NCBI GenBank assembly: GCA_035630615.1
Contig: DASQKI010000010.1
Location: forward strand, 1-47,206
Direction of reading: 5' to 3'
DNA length: 47,206 nucleotides
Source: DATFRX01 sp035630615
GTDB lineage: Bacteria; Actinomycetota; Actinomycetes; Propionibacteriales; Nocardioidaceae
This document shows positions 1 through 7,187 of the stretch, piece after piece; within the stretch, counting starts at the first letter, position 1, and every line of letters begins with the position of its first letter. The notes under the pieces were generated by a model. That model had not been told where the DNA came from, ran no database searches, and saw only the letters and a program-made list of their open reading frames with translations. The position numbers and the translations under genes were made by a program.

Positions 1-591
1 CACCAAGGCATCGTGTGGGGTACGCAGACCAAGGAGACCCGCCTCGACGAGCGGCTGATCAACCGGTTCGACTACGACGGCGACTACGGCACCGTCCTCA
101 ACCGGTTCCTGATGCAGGCCGGGATCGACTATCCGCTCACCGTGCACGGCACCGGCGGGCAGACACGCGCATTTATCCACATCCAGGACACCGTCCGGTG
201 CATCCAGCTGGCCATGGAGAACCCACCGAAGCGCGAAGACCGGGTCCACATCTTCAACCAGATGACCGAGACCCATCGGATCCGCGATCTCGCCAAGATG
301 ATCTCGGACCGGACCGGCGTGAAGATCGCCAACCTGCCGAACCCGCGCAACGAAGCCGACGAAAACGACCTGCACGTCGCCAACGACCGCTTCCTCCACC
401 TCGGCCTTACTCCGATCACCCTGAGCGAGGGTCTGATGGAGGAGGTCACCGAGATCACCAAGAAGTACGGGGCTCACTGCGACCGGTCGAAGATCCCGTG
501 CGTCTCGGTATGGAGCAACGACGCCGCGGCGGCGAAGGCAGGGGTGACCGAGGCGGACGTCGCCGCGGCGGCAGTGACCGAGCGGACCTGA
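1..591 (+). CDS. sqdB: UDP-sulfoquinovose synthase, C-terminal part (5' end outside window)
   Basis: Reading frame 1 is open from the first base, so the gene starts upstream of the window; about 196 residues remain. The family is an extended short-chain dehydrogenase that joins sulfite to UDP-glucose to give UDP-sulfoquinovose in the cytoplasm. The retained part has the family signature NPRNEADENDLHV followed by a GL.PITLSEGLMEEV stretch and the C-terminal RSKIPCVSVW segment; the catalytic YxxxK region lies outside. It ends 3 nt before a sulfotransferase, which suggests co-transcription. In plants and bacteria the product feeds sulfolipid; in Sulfolobus it feeds an N-glycan. Here the neighbours are glycan genes and no SqdX-type lipid transferase is visible, so a sulfonated polysaccharide or glycoprotein is my inference. 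Family call is firm, final product is not. Confidence 0.85.
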   Translation, partial: HQGIVWGTQTKETRLDERLINRFDYDGDYGTVLNRFLMQAGIDYPLTVHGTGGQTRAFIHIQDTVRCIQLAMENPPKREDRVHIFNQMTETHRIRDLAKMISDRTGVKIANLPNPRNEADENDLHVANDRFLHLGLTPITLSEGLMEEVTEITKKYGAHCDRSKIPCVSVWSNDAAAAKAGVTEADVAAAAVTERT

Positions 592-594
592 CCG

Positions 595-1332
595 ATGGCT
601 GAACCTGCTGGACGGGCGCCGACCACTTCGGACGGCGCCGTTTCGTGGCGATCCATGCGGCAATACTTTCCGGGCCGCAGTATGGGTCGATACCTGTGCC
701 CGGTGCCCGAACACAATGTCATTTACGTGAAGAACCCGAAGGCCGGGTGCTCCACGATTCTGGTGTGGCTCGATCGACTCCACACCGGGGACAACCACCA
801 CGAGTTCGGGAACGTCCATCGGGAAGACCGGCTGCCGAGAGTGCGCGAGGTCGGTCGCGCCACGATCGTGCGCATGTTGTCGGGCGGCGCCTATCGCTTC
901 TCCTTCGTGCGACACCCGGTGCGCCGCTTCGAGTCGGTCTACTGGGACAAGATGGTCTACGCCCTCAAATGGCGCAAGAACGTGCCCGCCGCGCTCGGGC
1001 TGGATCTGAGCCCGGACACCACCGTTCCGTTCGAGCAGTTCCTGAGCATCGTGGAGGAGCAGGACCCGGTCAACGAGATGGACCCGCACTGGCGGCCGCA
1101 GCACGTCAACCTCATGCACCCGCTCGTCACCTATGACCACGTCGGGCGGCTGGAAGACTTCGCGGCAGAGCTCGAGTACATTCGCGAAGCGGCCGGGCTC
1201 CCGCAGGTGCCGCTCGAGGTACGCAACACGTCGAGGCGGACGGAAACGAACAGCGTGTACGACGGCCGGCCCGACCTGGTGCGGCGAGTCGAGCGGCTTT
1301 ACGCGACCGACTTCGAGCTGTACGGCTACTGA
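595..1332 (+). CDS. Sulfotransferase family 2 (carbohydrate sulfotransferase type)
   Basis: A 245-residue protein without signal peptide. It shows the two PAPS-binding elements of Golgi-type carbohydrate sulfotransferases: the 5'-phosphosulfate loop KNPKAGCSTILVWL at about residues 46-59 and the 3'-phosphate loop FVRHPVRRFESVYWDKM at about 104-120. Such enzymes move sulfate from PAPS to a hydroxyl of a sugar. The start chosen is ATG 595, 3 nt after the sqdB stop; ATG codons at 655 and 682 are possible alternatives, since the conserved part begins near residue 40 and no clear Shine-Dalgarno precedes 595. Its place directly behind UDP-sulfoquinovose synthase suggests that both modify the same glycan. 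Acceptor unknown. Confidence 0.82.
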   Translation: MAEPAGRAPTTSDGAVSWRSMRQYFPGRSMGRYLCPVPEHNVIYVKNPKAGCSTILVWLDRLHTGDNHHEFGNVHREDRLPRVREVGRATIVRMLSGGAYRFSFVRHPVRRFESVYWDKMVYALKWRKNVPAALGLDLSPDTTVPFEQFLSIVEEQDPVNEMDPHWRPQHVNLMHPLVTYDHVGRLEDFAAELEYIREAAGLPQVPLEVRNTSRRTETNSVYDGRPDLVRRVERLYATDFELYGY

Positions 1333-1383
1333 CTGAGGCCGGTCGCTACCATCGGCGAGGGTCCATCTGCGACTCCCGCTGGG

Positions 1384-1431
1384 CTGCTGTTCCTTCACAT
1401 ACAGAAGACCGACGGCACATCGGTGACCCGC
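1384..1431 (+). pseudogene. Relic of a sulfotransferase N-terminus
   Basis: A short plus-strand stretch reads LLFLHIQKTDGTSVT, closely resembling the usual sulfotransferase start LFLHIPKTGGTS (5'-phosphosulfate loop), with a P-to-Q and a G-to-D change. No start codon with a ribosome site and no downstream sulfotransferase sequence follow; the similarity stops where the truncated epimerase stub on the other strand begins. I read it as the remaining tip of a lost sulfotransferase gene. It is short, so chance similarity is possible, but the setting among six sulfotransferases favours the relic reading. Confidence 0.5.
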
Positions 1432-1437
1432 GACGCA

Positions 1438-1598
1438 GGTCGCCGGCGACGAACCGCACTTTGTAGGTAGAGGTGTCTCCTGCCGCCCAGCGACTCGTTG
1501 TCGATCACGTTGACGGCGACGTCGTCCACACCGGTGAGATAGTCGGCCAGATGGCGGCCGATGAAGCCCGCGCCGCCGGTGATCAGGACGTTGATCAT
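1438..1598 (-). pseudogene. Truncated, frameshifted N-terminal copy of the NAD-dependent epimerase
   Basis: From ATG 1598 the minus strand encodes MINVLITGGAGFIGRHLADY and continues like the N-terminus of the intact epimerase starting at 7010, including the GGAGFIG nucleotide-binding loop. Near position 1460 one base is missing relative to the intact copy (GACAAGGTCCGG there, ACAAAGTGCGG here), which shifts the frame; similarity continues in the shifted frame to about 1438 (FVAGDLR) and then ends abruptly. Only about 55 of 315 residues are represented, so it cannot be functional. The upstream TATCGT box (1636-1641) is still shared with the intact gene. Confidence 0.85.
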
Positions 1599-2798
1599 CT
1601 GTGATCTTTCGCGGTCTCGGCTGATGAACGTGCGTACGATACCGTGCGGGTGACGCCTGGTCGCGACGACGGGTTGTTCGCCCACCGACAGTCGATGAGG
1701 GGACGCGCTGTGCCTTCCGCAACCGCGCCACCGACCATCCCGCTGGACCTTGTGCTTCATATCGGATCGAACAAGACCGGCACGTCGTCCATCCAGTACT
1801 TCCTCCGCGACAACCGGGAGCGGCTGGCCGAGCTGGGCCACCTTTTTCCCAAGTCCCCAGGGAACGCGCGGCATACCCATTTGAGCTTCTACGTCAAGTC
1901 CAAGTCCGAACTGGAGAACACCGTCGAGTGGTGCCGCCAGGGTCACTCCGATCCAGCTACGTTCCGCAAGTCCTTCCGGCGTCGGCTGTTCGCGGAGATC
2001 GAGAGATCGGGCCTGTCCCGCGTCCTGTTGTCCGACGAGGCGCTCTTCGCATCCTCGAAGCCGTCGATGCGGCGGCTGCGCAACCTCGTCGACCGGCTCG
2101 CCGGCAGCCTCCGGGTGGTGGTTTACCTGCGCCGGCAGGACGACCACCTCGTGAGTCGCTACCAGCAGGTGGTCAAGGTTGGTGAAACCAAGCGGCTGAC
2201 CGAGTGGGCGAACGAGCCGGTCCATTCCGGCATGTATGACTATCACGCCCGGCTGCGCACGTGGGAGCGGGTGCTGGAACCGGACGCGTTCGTAGTATGC
2301 CGCTTCGAGCCCAATAGCTTCGTGGACGGCTCACTCTTCCAGGACTTCTTCGACGCCGCAGACATCAACGCCCGGGCCGAGGACATGACCCAGCCCCCGA
2401 CCCGAAATGTCAGCCTTGACGCCGAGACCGTTGAGTTCCTCCGGCTCTACAACCTCTACCGCGTCGAGAACGAGGCGGCGAGGCCAGGAGTGATCAATAA
2501 CTGGAAGCTGACCACACGCCTGACCGAGCACGCTAGGGGGCCGGTTCTGACGCTGCCAACCTCTGTCCTGGATCGCTTCATGGCGCAGTGGGACGAATCC
2601 AACCGGGCCGTAGCACGGCGATACCTGGGTGACTCCAACGGGGACCTTTTTCGGATGCCTCGAAAGACCGACAACACCACCACTGAACAGCATCTCGATC
2701 CCGATCGCCTCGACCAATTCCTGACACTGCTCGAGCTCCCGGAACAGGTACACGCACCGTTGCGCCGGGTCGTCGAACGCGAGGCCAACAACCGTTGA
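1439..2798. repeat. Duplicated block, copy A (partner 6853-8276)
   Basis: This stretch holds an epimerase 5' end on the minus strand, an intergenic region and a sulfotransferase on the plus strand in the same arrangement as 6853-8276. DNA similarity is visible by eye through the epimerase start and the first 60 or so bases of the intergenic region, and the two sulfotransferases align end to end without gaps. Copy B has an extra segment of about 65 bases in the intergenic region. The epimerase half is dead in this copy. Confidence 0.85.
1710..2798 (+). CDS. P-loop sulfotransferase homologue, copy A
   Basis: A 362-residue protein starting at GTG 1710, which follows the ribosome site GAGGGG by 8 nt; in-frame starts further upstream lack one. 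Near the N-terminus LVLHIGSNKTGTSSIQYFL (about residues 14-32) is the PAPS 5'-phosphosulfate loop; VVVYLRRQDDHLVSRYQQVV is the likely 3'-phosphate region with its arginine and serine. The rest resembles the sulfotransferase-like proteins common in actinobacterial polysaccharide loci. It is a close paralogue of the gene at 7188-8276: the same length with collinear residues. Sulfation of a sugar hydroxyl in the cytoplasm is the likely role; the acceptor cannot be read from sequence. Confidence 0.75.
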   Translation: MPSATAPPTIPLDLVLHIGSNKTGTSSIQYFLRDNRERLAELGHLFPKSPGNARHTHLSFYVKSKSELENTVEWCRQGHSDPATFRKSFRRRLFAEIERSGLSRVLLSDEALFASSKPSMRRLRNLVDRLAGSLRVVVYLRRQDDHLVSRYQQVVKVGETKRLTEWANEPVHSGMYDYHARLRTWERVLEPDAFVVCRFEPNSFVDGSLFQDFFDAADINARAEDMTQPPTRNVSLDAETVEFLRLYNLYRVENEAARPGVINNWKLTTRLTEHARGPVLTLPTSVLDRFMAQWDESNRAVARRYLGDSNGDLFRMPRKTDNTTTEQHLDPDRLDQFLTLLELPEQVHAPLRRVVEREANNR

Positions 2799-2821
2799 CA
2801 CGCCCTACCGCCGAGCCGAAC

Positions 2822-3047
2822 TCACGTCGGAATACGGTCGATCGCCATCGCCGGCAGCGCCCGTACGAGTGACGTACGTCCGTCGCAGTCGGTGTCGGAG
2901 GGAAGCTCGCGGGGCGCTGGAAGATGATCGTGTCCCGCACGGCGACGTGTCGCCAGCCCGTACTCATGGTCTCGACGGTGAATTCGACGTCCGAGTACTG
3001 AGCGTCCAGCGCCTCCCGCGGTCCCTCGGTCGGGCAAGGTCGCGGAT
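2822..3047 (-). pseudogene. Relics of a glycosyltransferase family 2 3' end
   Basis: Two pieces match the C-terminus of the intact glycosyltransferase at 3936-4709. Reading the minus strand, 3047-3018 encodes IRDLARP-like sequence; its 30 bases differ from 3957-3986 at only two positions. Next comes a second piece: FTVETMSTGWRHVAVRDTII, against FAVETMSRGWTHVVVPDTII in the intact gene, then a frameshift near 2875, then LVRALPAMAIDRI and a stop at 2822. Because the first piece is the extreme 3' end of the gene yet precedes the second, two copies of the 3' end lie in a row. No start or catalytic region is present. Confidence 0.75.
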
Positions 3048-3056
3048 GCGCCCCTG

Positions 3057-3896
3057 TCACTTCGAATGTTTCTTGTTCATGACCTCTTTGACGCGAGACT
3101 CGTCGAACTCCTCACCGAGCCAGTCGAATAGGCCGCGCAATCGGCCCAGATCATGCACGTAGTCGTCATAGTGGATGTGGTAGGCGTCGTCGCCGAGACT
3201 CGTCTTGAGCGCGAGCATCCGGTCCTCTGCCTCGGCTAGGACCTCCCGGGAGTCGCTCCTCTTCGCCCACCACTGGCTGACGACAACGTCATCCAGGTTG
3301 CGCGTGTTGATCACGAATCGGGCACCCGGGAACACCGCCCGCAAGAAGTCGACGTAGTCGTCCAGGTCGCTCTGGCGCCATCGGATCTCCTTGAATCCAA
3401 CGACTCTGGAGTCTTTCTCGGGCCGAATGAGCGTCGCGAGCAACAGCCCTCGCAGCCTCTTCAGCGCGAGTCGCGTCGGGTACGCTCCGATGCCGAACCA
3501 GGCGCTCTGCGAGCTCCTCCACCCTGAGTGGGAAGTGCGGTTGTGTTCCGCGGTGGCATGGAACTTGTACAGATGGTAGGCCGCACCGCCGTTCTCACCG
3601 CGGATCAGATAGCCAGGAATCGACGAGAGGACACCGAGGAGAAGCGTCGAGCCTGAGCGGCCGTAGGTCACAATGAACAGGTACCGAAGGTCGTCGCCGC
3701 CGTCGTCGTTGTGCAAGCCACGCTGGCTCGCTGCTGGCGCCTTCTTACGCGTCTTCAGCGCATCTCTCTCGGAGCGAAGCTGGGCGACCCGCTGCTGCAG
3801 ATCGTTGCGTTCCTGGACCAGACGTCCGAGTGAGGGGACGAGACGGATGGCGAGATTGATCAACCAGCGGCGACCCGAGCCGCTACGCGACGTCAT
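3057..3896 (-). CDS. Sulfotransferase with N-terminal coiled coil
   Basis: A 279-residue protein. Residues about 20-45 (LVQERNDLQQRVAQLRSERD) form a short coiled coil. LFIVTYGRSGSTLLLGVL near residue 75 is the PAPS 5'-phosphosulfate loop and FVINTRNLDDVVVSQWW near 195 the 3'-phosphate loop with the conserved arginine and serine. The family also includes the trehalose sulfotransferase Stf0 type and bacterial polysaccharide sulfotransferases. Start ATG 3896 follows GAGGG by 3 nt, rather close. It lies 39 nt downstream of the glycosyltransferase and likely ends the operon that begins with the epimerase at 7010. It belongs to a different subfamily from its neighbours, so it probably has a different acceptor. 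Confidence 0.8.
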   Translation of the reverse strand: MTSRSGSGRRWLINLAIRLVPSLGRLVQERNDLQQRVAQLRSERDALKTRKKAPAASQRGLHNDDGGDDLRYLFIVTYGRSGSTLLLGVLSSIPGYLIRGENGGAAYHLYKFHATAEHNRTSHSGWRSSQSAWFGIGAYPTRLALKRLRGLLLATLIRPEKDSRVVGFKEIRWRQSDLDDYVDFLRAVFPGARFVINTRNLDDVVVSQWWAKRSDSREVLAEAEDRMLALKTSLGDDAYHIHYDDYVHDLGRLRGLFDWLGEEFDESRVKEVMNKKHSK

Positions 3897-3935
3897 ATGC
3901 CCTCGGCGTCGTCATGCAAACAACTCCTGTCGATC

Positions 3936-4709
3936 CTACGGAGTGGGAGCCGACCTGCGGTCGCTCGGTCGGGCCAGGTCGCGGATCCGGTCGATCGCCA
4001 TCTCGGGCAACGATCGGATGATCGACCTGCGATTGCGGCTCTCCACCACCAGGGAGAAGTCGCGACGCCGTTTGAAGATGATCGTGTCCGGAACGACGAC
4101 GTGCGTCCAACCCCGCGACATGGTCTCGACGGCGAACTGCCAATCCTGGTAGGACAGCCCGTTGGGAACGTCACGGGTCACGTACAGGATCTCCAGGTGC
4201 GCCTCGCGCGGCGTCATGCACAGCGAGTCGTAGCAGTTCCCCACGTACAGGAAGTGCGGCGTGAACAGCGGTGAGCCCTGGTCGATGTTCTGCCAGAGGT
4301 ACTTGTTGCCGTCGAAGACGATGTTGACCTCGGGGTGGGCGATGACATGCTCTCCGCGCTCGTCGGCCGCGGTCAGGGTGTCGAGACCTTCGGCTAGCCA
4401 GTTGTCGCTAAACAGGTCATCGGCGTCGAGGAAGGCGATGAAGCGTCCGGAGGTCTGAGGGATCAGCGCGTTGCGGACCCGTCCGAGGTCACCTTCGCCC
4501 ATTGTCCAGCGTTCCCAGTGGTCGAAGTCGGGCTGGTGGAAGTAGCTGGTTGTCGCCTCGGTCGCCTTGTCAAGGGCGACGATTGTCTGGACGGTGTAGC
4601 CGGCCGCCCGAGCGGCCTCGACCGCCACATCGGCCGATTCCATGGTCGGCCCGCAGACCAGAGTCTCGTCGTGGGCGGTCACGATCAGCGTGAGGTCGGT
4701 GTCGGTCAT
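3936..4709 (-). CDS. Family 2 glycosyltransferase
   Basis: A 257-residue cytoplasmic GT-A fold enzyme. It opens with LTLIVTAHDETLVCGPTMES, the usual nucleotide-sugar binding start, and has FIAFLDADDLFSDNWL near residue 92, where DADD is the metal-binding DXD motif. It transfers a sugar from an NDP-sugar to a growing glycan; donor and linkage are not readable. The start overlaps the stop of the upstream gene (TGATG at 4711-4707), so translation is probably coupled. The C-terminal 70 residues are the source of the relic fragments at 2822-3047. Confidence 0.85.
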   Translation of the reverse strand: MTDTDLTLIVTAHDETLVCGPTMESADVAVEAARAAGYTVQTIVALDKATEATTSYFHQPDFDHWERWTMGEGDLGRVRNALIPQTSGRFIAFLDADDLFSDNWLAEGLDTLTAADERGEHVIAHPEVNIVFDGNKYLWQNIDQGSPLFTPHFLYVGNCYDSLCMTPREAHLEILYVTRDVPNGLSYQDWQFAVETMSRGWTHVVVPDTIIFKRRRDFSLVVESRNRRSIIRSLPEMAIDRIRDLARPSDRRSAPTP

Positions 4710-6058
4710 CAGTCGCTCTCCACAGTCCCGTCGTCGATGAGCAACACTTCCGCGGCTCGCGCCACAAACGCCTTGTCGCCGGGCTCAGAGACCGGCAAGA
4801 CGTGCAGCCGCTCCCGGTCGTCCTTACCGACTCTGTAGGTCTCGGTGAGCTCGTTGACGAGATCGTCACTGTCGGCGATCACACCCGCGACGTAGTCGTA
4901 CGTACGGTAGAAGTGGCTGAGGCTCCAGCCGGACCAGTTGCCCATTGCGGTCTGCTCGTTGCTCGAGAAGTACAGGAACAACCGCTCCGTGGCGGCCAGA
5001 GCGCGCGCGTAGGTTCGCAGCGAGTCGTAGAGCATCGTGGAGTCGACGTTGACGACGGCGTCGGCGTGGAAGGTCCGCAGGAGCATGACTAGGGCGTGCT
5101 CGGCCCGGTTCTTCGGCAGGTCCCGCGTGAGGCGCGCGAAGTCGATCTGGCGAACCGGGTCCGGAAACCGATCGGTCGGCGCCTCGGTGCTGTCGTCGGT
5201 GTGGATCAACACGATGTCGCTGGCGTCGATGTGAGTCGCCAGTGCGTGGGCGAGGTGGCCCTCGATTCGTCCTCCGCCGTCCCCCCGAGCCTGGCTACTT
5301 ACCAGGACGACTCGCGCTCTCCGAAAGCCGGCCGCCTCGTGCGCATGGTGGATCGCGCACAACTCGTCGACGGTGACCCGCCGGCTGAGCGGGGGGAGGT
5401 GTGGGCGGGCGATCTCGGTCCAGGCGGCGCCGATCAAGGGTTCGATCTCGGCCGCGCGGGCGAAGACCTCGCCCAGCCTGCCGGTACGGAACCGCTGCTG
5501 AAGGTCACGTCGCCGCTCGGCGACGAGGTGTGCCACCTGGTCCGGCAGCAGCCCGAGGACGGGCGCCACGCGGTTGATGCGCGGGGAGGGATCGGCGATG
5601 TCGCCGGCGGCCCGACCGTGCTTGAGCCAGAACAGGAACGGGTTGGCCACCTTCTGCGGTGAGGTTTTGTTCGGATACCGATCGACGTACTCGGTCATGG
5701 AGAAGTCGGGGTGCGGGCTCAAGCCCTTGTCACGGCCGTGCTCGAGGAAGTGGTCGATGAGGTCAACGTCGGGTTGGTCTATCAGATCCGGCGACTGCAG
5801 CAGGTAGTGCAGAACGTCGAAGTTCTCGTAGAGCAGGTCGTAGTCAGGGTCGGCCCCGATCCGCATCCGGCGCTTGGCGCGGAGCACAGCCTCGTCCATC
5901 GCTGGCCCGAGATGCGTGGGCTCCAACTCGACATCGGGCGCGCGTCCCCGGCGCCGTGCCGGTGGGTTGGACTCAGGGGTGTCCGGCGCGGCCTGCGTCT
6001 TTCCCGAATATCGCCGACGCAATCGGCCCGCTCGGCTCCGCCACCGGGGATTCGTCAC
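4709..6058 (-). CDS. Glycan-cluster protein with DPDxxxLxxxxDVxxYL repeats and partial glycosyltransferase domain
   Basis: A 449-residue protein. The start is GTG 6058, 8 nt after GAGGGG and 4 nt past the epimerase stop; longer in-frame starts would run into the epimerase gene. The first 40 residues are very basic. Residues about 75-160 hold two repeats of the kind seen in large bacterial glycosyltransferases (DYDLLYENFDVLHYLLQSPD, then FSMTEYVDRYPN and FWLKHGRAAGD). Residues about 245-430 look like the N-terminal Rossmann half of a GT-B enzyme (RARVVLVSSQARGDGGGRIEG; a DAVVNVDSTMLYDSL strand). After ERLHVLPV the protein ends within 30 residues instead of entering the C-terminal donor-binding half, so it may be a truncated gene or a non-catalytic partner. 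Family assignment is by pattern only. Confidence 0.6.
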   Translation of the reverse strand: MTNPRWRSRAGRLRRRYSGKTQAAPDTPESNPPARRRGRAPDVELEPTHLGPAMDEAVLRAKRRMRIGADPDYDLLYENFDVLHYLLQSPDLIDQPDVDLIDHFLEHGRDKGLSPHPDFSMTEYVDRYPNKTSPQKVANPFLFWLKHGRAAGDIADPSPRINRVAPVLGLLPDQVAHLVAERRRDLQQRFRTGRLGEVFARAAEIEPLIGAAWTEIARPHLPPLSRRVTVDELCAIHHAHEAAGFRRARVVLVSSQARGDGGGRIEGHLAHALATHIDASDIVLIHTDDSTEAPTDRFPDPVRQIDFARLTRDLPKNRAEHALVMLLRTFHADAVVNVDSTMLYDSLRTYARALAATERLFLYFSSNEQTAMGNWSGWSLSHFYRTYDYVAGVIADSDDLVNELTETYRVGKDDRERLHVLPVSEPGDKAFVARAAEVLLIDDGTVESD

Positions 6059-6062
6059 TGGC

Positions 6063-7010
6063 TCATCCCCTCGCGGGCTCGGCGGATCGGTCGGTCTGTT
6101 GGGCGCTGAACCACTCCCACGTGCGCCGGAGGCCGTCCTCCAGCGTCGTCGCCGGAGCGAACCCAAAGGCCGTCCGCGCCTTGGCGATCTCACACCAGGT
6201 GTCGCGTACCTCGCCGGCGCGGAAGTCTTCGTAGGCGACGTCGAGCTCGCGGCCGGTCACGGCGCGGATGTAATCGAGGAGCTGGCTAACCGTGGTAGGC
6301 CCCCCGCTCCCCAGCTGGAAGGCGCCCTGTGCGTCGCTCTCCACGGCGGCCCAGATGCCCTCGACGAGGTCGCCGACGTAAAGGTAGTCGCGAGTCTGAC
6401 TGCCGTCGCCGTAGACGACCAGCTTCTCCCCGGCGAGGATCCGCTTGTAGAAGTGAGCGACCACCGAACCCTTGTGGAACGAGCGCGGGCCGTAGATGTT
6501 GGAGAACCGCAGCGCACAGGTGTTGATGCCGTAGGAGCTGGCGTACGCGCTCAGATAGCCCTCGAGCATCAGCTTCGAGGCGCCGTATGGAGACGTCGGT
6601 TGCGGAGCCATCCGTTCGTGCACCGGCGGCTCGACGTCGCCCAGGATCGCCCCGCCCGTGGAGGCGGCGACGACGCGCCGGATGCCGAGCTCGCGACAAA
6701 GCTCGAGCAGGTTGAAGCTGCCGACGACATTGGACTCGAAGTTGTGGGTCGGGTCGGCGATGCTCTCGATCACCCGAGTGTCGGCCGCCAGGTGCACCAC
6801 GACGTCCTGCTCCTCGAGCGCCGACCTCAGCTCGTCTCGATTGCGCAGGTCGCCGGCAACGAACCGGACCTTGTCGAGGTCGAGATGTCTCCTGTCGCCG
6901 AGCGACTCGTCGTCGATCACGCTGACTGTGACGCCGTCCAATCCGGTCAGGTAATCGGCCAGATGGCGGCCGATGAAACCGGCGCCGCCGGTGATCAGGA
7001 CGTTGGTCAT
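6063..7010 (-). CDS. NAD-dependent sugar epimerase/dehydratase
   Basis: A 315-residue extended short-chain dehydrogenase of the GalE/RmlB type. GGAGFIGRHL at residues 8-17 binds NAD(P); VAASTGG supplies the active-site Ser/Thr, and PYGASKLMLEGYL is the catalytic YxxxK motif; LRFSNIYGPR and VVYGDGSQTRDYLYVGDL are the usual substrate-domain motifs. It acts on a nucleotide sugar in the cytoplasm, as a 4-epimerase or dehydratase. Start ATG 7010 follows AAAGAG. It heads a minus-strand run of four genes (epimerase, repeat protein, GT2, sulfotransferase) with gaps from -1 to 39 nt. Its 5' end was duplicated into the stub at 1438-1598. Confidence 0.88.
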   Translation of the reverse strand: MTNVLITGGAGFIGRHLADYLTGLDGVTVSVIDDESLGDRRHLDLDKVRFVAGDLRNRDELRSALEEQDVVVHLAADTRVIESIADPTHNFESNVVGSFNLLELCRELGIRRVVAASTGGAILGDVEPPVHERMAPQPTSPYGASKLMLEGYLSAYASSYGINTCALRFSNIYGPRSFHKGSVVAHFYKRILAGEKLVVYGDGSQTRDYLYVGDLVEGIWAAVESDAQGAFQLGSGGPTTVSQLLDYIRAVTGRELDVAYEDFRAGEVRDTWCEIAKARTAFGFAPATTLEDGLRRTWEWFSAQQTDRSAEPARG

Positions 7011-7187
7011 CTGTGCTCTTTCGCGGTCTCGGCTGATGATCGTCCGTACGATACCCCGCGGGCGTCGCCTGGCCGCGAAGACCTGGCCATGTGGGGTGTA
7101 ACCCCAATCAAGCGTCACCGACATGAGAGGGTGATCATCGGGAAGACACACCGTCTCGCCATCCGCTGTTGACGAAAGGGACGAGTT
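7011..7187. promoter_or_regulatory. Divergent control region between epimerase and sulfotransferase copy B
   Basis: For the epimerase, TATCGT (minus strand of 7048-7053) is a fitting -10 box 37 nt before the start and is conserved at 1636-1641 in copy A. In the part absent from copy A lies a small inverted repeat, TGGGGT-GTA-ACCCCA (7092-7106), which could be an operator for the sulfotransferase side. No clear promoter for the sulfotransferase was found. Confidence 0.45.

Noticed and set aside
1395..2246. Continuous 283-codon minus-strand frame that runs through the epimerase stub
   Set aside because: Most of it is antisense to the sulfotransferase; only the short part after ATG 1598 matches the epimerase, and that part is frameshifted and cut.
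5874..7172. Plus-strand frame of 432 codons opposite the epimerase
   Set aside because: It is antisense to a conserved enzyme without supporting motif or start site.
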